In this document: piece by piece, positions 23,583 through 33,600 of the stretch
Layout: every line of letters begins with the position of its first letter
Numbering within the stretch: the stretch's first letter is position 1
Assembly (NCBI GenBank): GCA_905178155.1
Contig: CAJINV010000012.1
Span: 2,519,407-2,583,406, forward strand
Length of the DNA stretch: 64,000 nucleotides
Direction: 5' to 3'
Origin: Amoebophrya sp. A120
Lineage: Eukaryota; Sar; Dinophyceae; Syndiniales; Amoebophryaceae
The notes under the pieces: model-generated
What the model was told of the DNA's origin: nothing
The model's input: only the letters and a program-made list of their open reading frames with translations
Database searches by the model: none
Position numbers and translations under genes: made by a program

Positions 23583-24628
23583 TCGACTTCCACTGTAACT
23601 AAAAGCGCAGACGGAGACGCCTCCGAAAACTATCGGTGGGTTCAGAGTTTGAATTGTAGTAGTAGTCCTTCGTAGTACTAGTAGCAAACAAAGTAGTCTT
23701 GCTTTTTTTACAAAAAAATGATTTGTTCGTTCCAGGCCAGAAGAAAATTAAAATTTGCATAGAATACTTATTCTGTGCGCTAGATCAGATTCGCTCCCAA
23801 TGCAACAAAATAAAGTAAAAAAGCAGAAGGATGAGAGACTTTGACTTGGTGGACGAAGGGTTTTACAACCCGGGGATAAGGATATCTCTCTTTTGATTAA
23901 TGGCGTCAATCGCTCCTGATGGAAATGAATTCTACTGCCTGTATTTCAACATCTATTTCTATACAGATGCTTGGGCACCCATGCTTGATCGAGGCAAGGC
24001 CTTCGAATAAGAGTATACTCGCACAATAGAATTATCGGCGATCGAATTTATTTCCGACGAGATGGATCCTTGGATTATGCAGTCGCCATTTGAAGAACTT
24101 TTATACCGATTTATGTGAAGAACTTTTTTCCCGTTTTCATCTTCCTTGGTCGTTTATACTTGAACGAAAGCAAACATTTGAGGCTGAAGATCCTGGATTG
24201 AAGTTGAACCGAAGAGCTGCAAGATCGATGAATCGAGCAAAGATCATCCTCATTTTATAAACGTTTCAAACTACTCGTGCAATCTGCAAATCACTTGTGC
24301 GAAACCGATCTGAACGAAAACGCTTCTTTCTAACGACAATTAATGACAATTAATATGAATTCAATACGCCAACCACAGCACTATCTGCGACCACGACTTC
24401 CGTCTTTCTGCTTTTTTCCAACAAAGGGGAGACGAACCACTGCAAGAGCGGTCGTATAATCCTTATGGTCGCCATCGACGCGAGGATCGGGATCGCTCCC
24501 AGATGTAGCTTCTCTGAAGAACTAACAGCACTGAGCGCGGTGTAATCAATATCAAGCGCACCGCTGTGTGGTCGCCAACCATAATATACGATTGTTCTAT
24601 CCCCAGAGAAAACAACGCTGTTGGAAGT

Positions 24629-27336
24629 TTATACTTTTCTTCCCTTCCCTTCACCTACATCCCCGGCTTGATGTTCCATTCCACGAAGCAACAGGTCCTC
24701 CATCACCGCCGACCAAGCGTGGTCCCGCCGGTTGACGCAAAAAATATCTTCCACCGCCGGCACTACCGGGACATTTTCCGGACAACTACTGTGGTCCTCT
24801 CGGTTTTTCATCTTATTAGTACCCTCATAACACGCATGCCAGCAGGGGCTCGGAGACAACGCGTAGACCCTCAGTTCTGGTTCTGCTGGGGACGTCGAAT
24901 GAGCAGGAGGAACATCATTATTTTCATCATCCTCCGACAAAGAAGTAGATACAACAGCTGCTCCTGCACTATCAACCACGTCCACAATGAAGCAGCGAAA
25001 TCTATGGGGTTCTCAAACGTTACACTCTCAACTGTTACATGAATTTGTCATGCAAAAACACCATCATCATCCTCACGATCGAGCTGCTCCGCATGACAAA
25101 TCTGCGAAGGGCTAAGCCGCGCCTAAATCTGCGCCAAACTTGTAATGCAGAAGGCGCAATCTTCCTCCTTTCACTTTTGCCTGTCTTGCATTATAAATTC
25201 ATGTAACAGTTGAGAATGTAACATTTGAGAACTCCATAAAATCCCGCCTCCTCCCACAAGAGTTTCGTTTCTCTTTCCAAGGTCGTGTATTCCCAGACGC
25301 CTCGCGTATGCTTCTCAAACACCAGGAAGCGGACCAGCTTTGTTAGCAGCCGGGTCTTGTCCTCCCGGAGGGATTGCAGCACAGCAGGGTCTATGCATAG
25401 CAAAAGTATCGTACTCGTATAAATGCATATACAAATTTCCCCAGCATAAGAAATACGGATTTACCTTAAGAAAAAAATTTGTAATGCATGATTGCAATAC
25501 GAGTACCATACAGATACTTTATTTGCAATTCATAGGGTCATACCCCTCGGTGTCAATGCGGAGGAGATCCACCGCAAATCCGTCCGACACAACCGCCGCT
25601 GTGTTTTTTGGTTTTTTTCCATCAACATGATCGCCCTCATCTCGTCCGGCTACAACTAGACTGTTTTCCACCTCATCTGTCCTCTCTTCTAATTTCCGCA
25701 TCCGCTTCAGCCTTTGGAGCATCTCCACGGCGGAGTGCGTCGGCACGCGATTGTGAGAAGCGCGCGCACAACTTTCGTACCGCTGGAGTGCTTATCAAAT
25801 GCAAAAATGTCTGGGTCTGGAAACTTGTGCTGCAAACCAGGGAATAGTGGGCACACTGTCATACGTGGCCAAGCATGACAAGTTTTTGAGCTGCTATGTG
25901 TAGCGTATTCCGCATGGCAGAGTGCGCTTTTTCATCTCAGACACATCGATTTTTTTGCATTGCACCCACGCATGACAGAGTTCCGCGTCATGTTAGACGA
26001 GCATGACAAATCTAGCAATCTTCCAGACTCGGACATATTTGCAATTCATAGCGCTTTCGGCGAGCGGGAACGAAAGTCGAGACAGGACCCGATATGCAGA
26101 TCCTGCTGCCCGGCGTACCGCGTGCTGTTGGGCCACTGGCTATCCACAGTAAATTTCCCGTACACGTACAGATGCGGTCTCCGCATGACAAATTTTGCCT
26201 TCGATCCTAATTTAGCATGACAAGTTTTACGCTCTAAATTGGTGAAATTTGTGATGCATCTTCGTACATGTACGGGAAATTTGTATTGCATACTGGCGCC
26301 AGATGCCGGACCCAGCTTCGTTGGAAACCGCCGCACGGAAAACGGAGAAGTTCAGGTTTTTTTTCCTCGTGGTCTCGCTCCAGCGAGCAGAGGGAGTTCT
26401 GCTAGTAGTTGCACCGTGTGAAGACGAGGAGGAGGAGGGCGACGAGGTGGAAGACGCAGCACCAGTTGCTTGTTTCCTGTTGTTCACTTCTTCCAGAAAC
26501 GCTGTTACGAACCGAGTATTGGAAGGCAAGGGCTCCACGCAAATTCCTTCGGGCTGCGGCTGCTCCTGCTGCATACCAGCAGTACTAGCGCGATTTATTT
26601 CATCTTTGTCTTCACCTTCCCCAACGTGTCTCGGAGATGAATTTGAATACCGGTCCAGAAACTCTGCCCCGGCTTCCAGCTCGTCCACCGAAGTTATCAC
26701 ATACGGAGAGCCAAGTTTTACAACTTCTTCGTCTTCAGGTGAACCACTGGTAGCTGTTTCATCCAGACCTTTTTCTTGATGGTGCTTCTTGCCGAATTCG
26801 ACGTATTTTTTCAGGATTTCAGGCAACGTGCTATCGTCACTAAGAGCCCGCATCGCCAATAGCACTTCCACACCCAGGTTGCAACCAATCTGGAGAACTC
26901 GAATCGGCCTCGTCGAAAGTGGTCGCTGCTTGTGGTTGTTGTGAAGGTGAGCGACCTGCGCCGGCGCGGTGGACGAGACGTCGAGCCCCGATTCATTTTT
27001 GTTGTTCATCTCCGCGCTACTTCTTTTGAGTTTTACCAGCAACAGAGATTCCGCGTGTCCCGACAGAGACTGCATGCGGGCAGTCTTCGACTTGGTCAGG
27101 GTGAGAGGAGCGCCGCAATTGATATCGTGATCGTGAAGAAGAAGTTGTTCTCCAAATGCTCCGGCGGTCGCGGCTGTCGCTGTGGCATTTGAGGTAGAGC
27201 TGTCGTCGACGTGTTGTTGGAGGCCCGGAACAACTTCTACAACGACTAGTAGTAGGCTGCAAAAGAAGCTGCGAGAACTTGTTCCCAGCAGTACAATCCT
27301 CCTGAGCGGCGCAAACGGCCTCGACAGGAAGAACAT
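24629..27336 (-). CDS. FkbM-like SAM-dependent methyltransferase, 5 exons
   Basis: Exons join across four introners to exactly 633 codons. The N-terminus (MFFLSRPFAPLRRIV, then SFFCSLLLVVVEVV) looks like a signal anchor, suggesting a secretory-pathway or surface-glycan role, as for other FkbM-type O-methyltransferases. The SAM-binding strand is VLQIGCNLGVEVLL (about residues 146-159); the FkbM signature LLRIDTEGYDPAVLQSL follows far downstream, then LVRFLVFEKHTRGVW, and a Cys/Trp-rich end (PSPCWHACYEG, then FCVNRRDHAWSAV). Between the SAM motif and the DTEGYD motif are long Ser/Glu-rich low-complexity insertions, so the protein is roughly twice the usual domain length. Start ATG at 27336, only 33 bp from a retroelement target-site repeat. 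Family call from motifs; substrate unknown. Confidence 0.8.
25003..25238. mobile_element. Introner IE, family G (FkbM gene)
   Basis: Ends TATG/CATA, TSD AAATC/AAATC. Excision joins WEEAGF to RCFIVDVV in frame. Confidence 0.86.
25392..25534. mobile_element. Introner IE, family B (FkbM gene)
   Basis: Ends TATG/CATA, TSD GGGTC/GGGTC. It interrupts the FkbM signature itself: excision restores DTEGYDPAVLQSL. Confidence 0.9.
25793..26050. mobile_element. Introner IE, family A (FkbM gene)
   Basis: Ends TATC/CATA, TSD GTGCT/GCGCT. Excision joins RSPKAL to QRYESCAR in frame. Confidence 0.82.
26141..26292. mobile_element. Introner IE, family I (FkbM gene)
   Basis: Ends TATC/CATA, TSD CTGGC/CTGGC. 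Excision joins GSGIWRQ to WPNSTRYA in frame. Confidence 0.86.
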
Positions 27337-27368
27337 GATGCGCGACCACGCGGGTTTCGTTCAGGTTC

Positions 27369-27383
27369 ACCTCAGAGGAACAT
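27369..27383. repeat. 15-bp target-site duplication, left copy
   Basis: ACCTCAGAGGAACAT is repeated exactly at 28940-28954 and brackets the reverse-transcriptase remnant, the hallmark of target-primed insertion. Confidence 0.85.
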
Positions 27384-28939
27384 GATGAATTTATTCTATT
27401 CGGCGCTTTCGCCTCAGAATATCCTTTTACGGCCCTGCATTCTCATTATCGCCTGGATTGGTACTCTGTCTGCTGCTGAGATCGATTGAAAAGATTGCGC
27501 TGCTGATGTAGAAGAAGAAGAAGAAGAGGACGACGATGATGACAAAGTAGAACTATTTCTGTAGTTGAAGCTGTTGCTGTCATTTGTGGTTTGGGAGGTA
27601 CTACATAGCTGCTGCTGATCTAGAAGTCGTGGTAGTAGTGGAAGATGATAAAGATGAAGACGATGACGAAGATGCAGAAGAGGCAGGGACTACTGATCCT
27701 GCGGCGCCGTAGCGCACTCCGCGCGTTATGTCTCTCCAGAGGATTCTATCCAGGCAGTCGCGAACTGTTGCCCTTTTCTTGATCAAATTTTTGTTGATCT
27801 CTGCTATCCACGTCGTCGTTGCGGCCTGGCCGCGTTGGGTCTTTTTTACTGTCGCGGAAAGCATTACTTTTGTCCACCTGTCATCTGGTGGGTAGCGCAC
27901 GACGTGGCCGAAGTAGCGCAGCCGGCGCTCGCGGATTTTTTCTGAGCGCGGGCGGCCGCTCTTGCAGTTTGGAATGGATTTTGCTTGTTTCTATGTGATC
28001 GGATTTTGTTACTCCCAAGCAATGCCGCAGCTTTTTATTCCGCCACGTGTTGAGCGCCAGCTCGTCGCTTTGTCGCAAAGTCCATGTCTCACACCCCCAG
28101 GCCACGACCGGGTATATGAAAGCGTTCAAAGTGCGGACCTTCAGTGCGAGCGGGCGCGAGGCTGCGGCTGTTGAAGACCTTCGACAGCTCGCCGGACTTC
28201 TTTTGCGCTAGTTGTATCCGCTGCTTTGTGTCCTTTTCGTCCAGGCCATCCTCGGAAATGAGCGAGCCCAAGTACGAGAACTCGGGGACCCGCTCGATTT
28301 TACTTCCTTCTACTTCTAAAACCGCTACGCTTTGGTCGTGCGGCGTGTTGAAACTCATGAGCTTCGCTTTTTTGAAGTTCACCTGCAGCCCGAAGCCCGC
28401 GGGTTTTTCGCAAAGGGTTTTTGTTGTGGCTTTCAGCTCATCTAGAGATTGCGAAAAAGCTGCAAGGTCGTCGGCGTACAGAAGATGGCCTAGCTGCATG
28501 GTGTGCAGGCTTTCGCTTGCGTCCAGGAGTCTGCCGCGCGTAAAGTGTAGCCCCTCCCCCAAGTCCACTCTATCTAAAACGTACTGGAGGCACAAGTTGA
28601 AAATCAACGGAGACAGCAGGCAGTCCTGTTTTGTGCCTGTTTTGGTTTCGGTTTTGCTGCTGTGCTCGCCCTCCCTTTTTACCGCGAAACTGTGCCCGTC
28701 GTACAGGGCCCAAAACCGGCCCCGCGTGTGTTGCGGCGTTTCGTAATGCTGCATCGCTTGCGCGATTAGCGTGCGCGGGACGGTATCGAACGCCTGCGCA
28801 AGGTCGATGAAAAGCGCGCGCATTTCCTTGCCCGCCTTTTTCTTTGTGGTTTTGGATCGCGATCCGTAGCGCCAGCGTATTATCTATCGCCCGCCGGTAA
28901 CTGCGAAAGCCTGCCTGGTTTTCTGACAAAATGCCATCA
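27384..28939 (-). mobile_element. 5'-truncated non-LTR (LINE-type) retroelement
   Basis: 1,556 bp bracketed by a perfect 15-bp direct repeat. On the minus strand it begins inside the reverse-transcriptase domain (GILSENQAGFRSYRRAIDNT) and runs to a 3' end without a poly-A tail (ends near AATAAATTCATC). 5' truncation plus a long target-site duplication is typical of LINE integration. GAA/GAT-rich simple repeats lie in the 3' part. It sits immediately upstream of the FkbM start codon. No endonuclease or RNase H is present. Confidence 0.85.
27601..28929 (-). pseudogene. Degenerate LINE reverse transcriptase
   Basis: Reverse-transcriptase blocks appear in order but in different frames. The first is LSENQAGF. 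Next, after a +1 shift near 28825, comes ALFIDLAQAFDTVPR, then QDCLLSPLIFNL, the catalytic LLYADDL (YADD) and FSYLGSLIS. After another shift near 28130 come YPVVAWGCETWTLRQSDEL and finally RYPPDDRWTKVMLSA with ATTTWIAEINKNL. At least two frameshifts and the missing 5' end show it is dead. The pattern matches non-LTR retrotransposon polymerases; the clade is not decided. Confidence 0.85.
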
Positions 28940-28954
28940 ACCTCAGAGGAACAT
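28940..28954. repeat. 15-bp target-site duplication, right copy
   Basis: Exact copy of 27369-27383, marking the 5' boundary of the retroelement. Confidence 0.85.
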
Positions 28955-30624
28955 AGTCAAAAAATTATGGACACGATACCGCAATCCATGTTGACGGCGC
29001 TTGTGCAAAAACACACTCGCGACTACAACGAATTTCTGTAGAAGTTTTACTGTATTTATTGTTTACTCAGAAAGTTTTGCGCGCACAACCACGAGCCGAG
29101 AACCAGTTGTAGTGGACAAAAATATATGGTCCAACGTTCGTATAATGTAGTAGGTGGAGATCTTCAGAACTGTTGCGCCGGCCGCAACAGGTGTGCTCCT
29201 GCAGCAGCATGTTCTTGCACCTGGCGGAGTAGTTGAAGTTCCCCGTGTAGGTCAAGCCACTCGCACTCCATGAAGAAGCTACTTACGCGCTTCAACAACA
29301 CAAATTTCAATTTGCTGTTTTCAACAAGAATTCAGATTCATCTTCTGCGCATAGCTTCATTGCGCAAAGGGAAACACGACCGACACAGATGACTCACTCC
29401 GCGAGGTCTCCGGACCAACGACACCTAGCGTGGTCGTCGTACCTTGGCATTGTTAATACAACGATGACATCTTCACGTATCAACAACAAGACGAGCTGTG
29501 TAGTTTGCGAACAAGACGTAGAACCACTACAACAACAGAGCCGGGGCAAGCAGACCCAGAACCATCGACGAGCAATTTACGATTTTTTCCCGACAGATGA
29601 TTCAAAGAAATCGAACTACGAGCAGTCCTGCTTCTTGCAATGACGGAAAGAGCAGTGGTCGCATTTCCGTTTCTTTCAACTACCAACCATAAGCCTTTTA
29701 ATGTCCTTGCAAATGTACTTCGTCTAATACTGTTACTGTAACATCGCACACTTAGGGCGGTTAAACATAAACTAAATAGAGCTTTCTTGAAAACTAAAAA
29801 TGAGTGTGATACAAAAAAAAGCGTCTGCGTCGATCTACTACTACACGTACTCTACTTCTTGGTGTTCTCACAGGAACGTGGTGCTTTGTTGAGCAGTTCT
29901 AGTTGTACGGAGAGGGGAAGGAGGAAAATAAAACATGCTTTTATGCTATATCTGAAAGCGGATTGTAGTCGAATCAAGATGTTGAATCGCGGAGCTTGTA
30001 GTTTCCCCTTTCTGGATCATGGAGGTGCTTCTCGTTCTTCTCGCGCGGAAAACTTTACTTAAATATAGGACTAGCGGTGGCGCTGGCGCTCGATGAAACC
30101 ATGTTACATGATTTTATTTCAAATAACAATAAGAGCAGGGAAGAATGTTAAGCCTGATGGGGGCTTCAACGACGTGTGTCTGTGTACACTGAAATTCGCG
30201 AAAAACATGCGACTGTGCAGCACTGTCGACGTCCCTGCGAGCTGCGATAATCTAGACAGGTGAAGCTGCAAATTGTGATTTTCACTAGAAACACGACCTG
30301 CTCCTTCCGCCTCGTCCACATCAGTAGCAGCCCGCTCCTTTTGCTCTTCCTTGCATAGGAACCCCTGGTGTAGAAGAAGGCTCCGTCTAACAGGAGGTCG
30401 ACCCTGCTGGCGCAGCTCCTGATAGATACGACTACAATAGCAATAGGTAAAAAAGCAAGCACACTGCACTAGTACTGGTAGATAGAAGTTAGTAAAAGGG
30501 GGAACTTCGTCGATTTGATTGCAGTAGGCTGATCTCTATATCCGGGCCTTCTTCATCATGGGAGGTGTGAAGGAAAAGACCACGACGTCGACTGTCCTTT
30601 ACTTCGAAATAAATTTGTTGTTTC
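28955..30624. other. Intergenic, no supported gene
   Basis: Short ORFs on both strands, no domain motif, no introner. If the retroelement is ignored, this is the natural upstream region of the FkbM gene and the downstream region of the next gene. Confidence 0.5.
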
Positions 30625-33600
30625 TCACACCAGCCCAAATTTTGCCTTTTCGGCGTCCGTGGCCCCGGGCGGGGCTTCTTCCATTTCCGCGAGCGCCTTT
30701 TCCCCCGTCTGGTAGTACTGCAGATGGTCGGTCCCGTAGCCCATGTAGGGAAATTGTCTTATCCACAGGGTTCTGTTCTGCATGATGAGCAGCGACCACT
30801 GCGCTATGCCGGAGAATTTCATACCCTTGTTTTGCGGCTTCTTGTCGGGCGGAAACCCGATCACGTTGTTCACCTGCTTCCACGCCGTCGGCCCCTCCAC
30901 GAGCGGAAACGCGCGCGAGCAGAACCAGGGCAGGTCCTTGCACTCCCTTTATCCACAGTAAATTTGTTCCCGTACACGTGCAAACGCGGTCGCTGCATGG
31001 CAACACTTGTCTTCTTTCCTAGTGTAGCATGACAAGTTTTATTACACTCCAAATGTGATGCATCTTGTACATGTACGGGAAATTTGTATTGCATATCCGC
31101 TTGAGAAAGACCATGGTTTTGAACAAGGCCTCCGCCTCCTCCTTTTTCAGGCCCGTGACCGCCTTGATTTTGGGGTCCCCCTTCTCCGGGACCTCCTCAG
31201 CGGGTTCCGGGAGGTCGGCGTGGGATTGCACGTATAATTTCCGCAACCCGCTGCACATGGGTTTGCGGCAGCAATTATGCAGTGCAAAAAGATCGTACTC
31301 GTACGCATGACAAATCTTGATCTTCTTCCTAAGGTAAAACAGCATTACAAATTCCATTTCTAATGCCGAGGGAATTATTTGATGTCATGCTATTACTATA
31401 CATTATATTCATGCGAAAAAAGAGGTAGACAGAGGGTCCCAGAGAGGTGGCCGAGAGGTAAAAAAGAGGTCGACAGAGGTAGAAAAGAGGTCGACAGAGG
31501 TGGAGAGGTGGCGCGGGACCCCGTTCGAGAGGGTGCGCGAGAGGGTGCGCGAATAAGGCCCGCAGTAAGCGCCCACCCTTAGGCGCCGCCTAAGTGGCAC
31601 AGAGGGTGCAGAGAGGTCAAAAAGAGGGGGCGCGAGAGGGGGACAGAGGTGGAGAGAGGTTGCGCGAATAAGGGGCGACCTCTCGCGGACCCTCTTGGCC
31701 ACCTCTCGGCCACCTCTGTCGACCTCTCCCCGCGAGTATAGCCGGACTATTAGCGGGGACCCCCAAAAGAGGTCAAAAAGAGGGTCTGCGAGAGGTCTGC
31801 GAGAGGGTAAAAACACAAAGAAGCGGGCGCGAATCCGCATGGTGCTACCCATATTTGGCATTGCAGGCCATTCGCGGACTTGTTTGGCTCGGCGCCTTTC
31901 CGCGCCACCCTCTCGCGCCACCCTCTCGCGCACCCTCTCGCGCACCCTCTCGCGCACCCTCTCGCGCCACCCTCTCGCGCCACCCTCTCGCGCCACCCTC
32001 TCGCGCCACCCTCTCGCGCCACCCTCTCGCGCACCCTCTCGCGCCACCCTCTCGCGCCACCCTCCCGCGCCACCCTCTCGCGCTACCCTCTCCCGTCGGG
32101 CGGCTTCTGTTCGCCCCCGTTGTTCTTTGCAGCTGCTCCCTGCGCAGAGCGCCTACAGGCGCGGGAAGCGCGCAAGTGGTCCTGAGGGTTGGCGCGGCGC
32201 AAACCGGGGGCAGGAATCCAGTATGTTTCGTTTTGCATAGGCCCGTGGGGTTGTGGTCCGATCGGCAAGCAGTCTTGCCCCGGCCCAACAGCCTTGCGCT
32301 CCGGCGGCAGCCGGAGCATGGCTGGTTTATACTAGTACGAAACTTTTGCAGTTCATAGCAGTCCGCCACGGCGGCGATGAATTGCAGGTACTCCGCCTCC
32401 GTGCAGGTTTTGGTTTTTCCGGTCACGTATGAACTGCAAAAGTGTCTGGGTCGGTAATGCTAAAAGTGAATGATAAACGCACTGCAATACGCAGCTATGC
32501 ATGACAAATTTTTTGGCTGCCATGTCTTACGTATTCCGCATGGCAAACTGCGTTTTTGCATGACAGGTAAGAGGGCCTTTTCGTGGCTATGCAACACAGA
32601 TTCTCGAGTCATGCCAGACAAGCATGACAAACTTGCACTCTTCCAGACCCAGACATTTTTACAGGTGATATCACGTCGGGCTTCACCAGGATCGCACAGT
32701 AGTTGGCGTCGCGCATGGTCGTCTGCACCTTCTCCACGTCCGTAATGTCGCCCTCGATGATTTCCAGGAGTTCCGGCATGGCCAGCATCCAATGCAAAAA
32801 ATGTTGTGTCCGGGTCGTCAGATTTGTGTTGCTGACCCTCGCATCACAGAGTTGTTGTACCCACCCGTACTACGGCATATAATCAGCATGAGAAGTTAGT
32901 TTCACCAGGCTTGTTGCAGATACAGATTCATTTGCAACCAATGCGAGAGACTGGCTTCGCATGACAAAAAACTGGCGTGGCTAATTATCGCACTCATGCA
33001 TCACAAATCCTTGCTGTCCTTCAAATTTCGCATCACAAATCCAGACCCAGATCGACATTTGTTGCAATGCATAGCCAGACAGTCCGGGGTGATTTTGTCC
33101 ACCACCGACCGGCTGCATATGGCGTTCTCAAGCGTCACGTTCTCAACTATTACATGAACTTGTAATGCAAGAACAGCAAGAACAACCGAAGAGGCTGAGG
33201 CAAGATGCTGCTTTCGCATCACAGATTTGGCACAGATTTACGTCCTGTTTAGCCCTTCCCAAATTTGTCATGCGAAGCAGGTTGATCATCTGCCGGCTTA
33301 AGGTACTTTTGCATGACAAATTCATGTAACAGTTGAGAAGGTAACCGATTTGAGAGTCCCATACTGCAATTCTGCGGGCGCTCCTCCTCTAAATGCGCTC
33401 CGAACAAGATGTATCCTGTACAAAAGTATCGTACTCGTATAATTGCAATCATGCATTACGAATCTTTTTGTCAAGGTAAATCTGCATTACAAATTTTATT
33501 TCTCATGCTGAGGAAATTTGTAATGCATTTGTACGAGTACGATACTTTTGCAGTTCATAAGATGTCGTCGAGCCCGGGCAACTGCGCACGGGTCTTCACC

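Larger units (their letters stand above)
19820..24545. repeat. Tandem segmental duplication, unit 2 (carries four introners)
   Basis: About 4.7 kb, the diverged sister of 16030-19815 in direct orientation. All four extra insertions fall inside the reading frame of the gene at 20861-23582. The non-coding flanks (19820-20860 and 23583-24545) contain no recognisable gene. Confidence 0.85.
31276..32357. mobile_element. Composite introner IE, family B with ~0.93-kb internal insert
   Basis: Family B ends TATGCAGTGCAAAAA and TTTTGCAGTTCATA lie 1,082 bp apart instead of about 150; TSD GCAAT/GCAGT. The interior from about 31395 to 32330 is foreign: GAGAGG-type purine blocks, then CACCCTCTCGCG satellite. 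Excision still joins AAVADC to CRKPMCSG in frame. Confidence 0.82.

Noticed and set aside
31409-32426. Long overlapping ORFs on both strands rich in Arg/Ala/Ser/Pro
   Set aside because: They are translations of the CACCCTCTCGCG satellite and GAGAGG blocks, which are open in several frames by composition.
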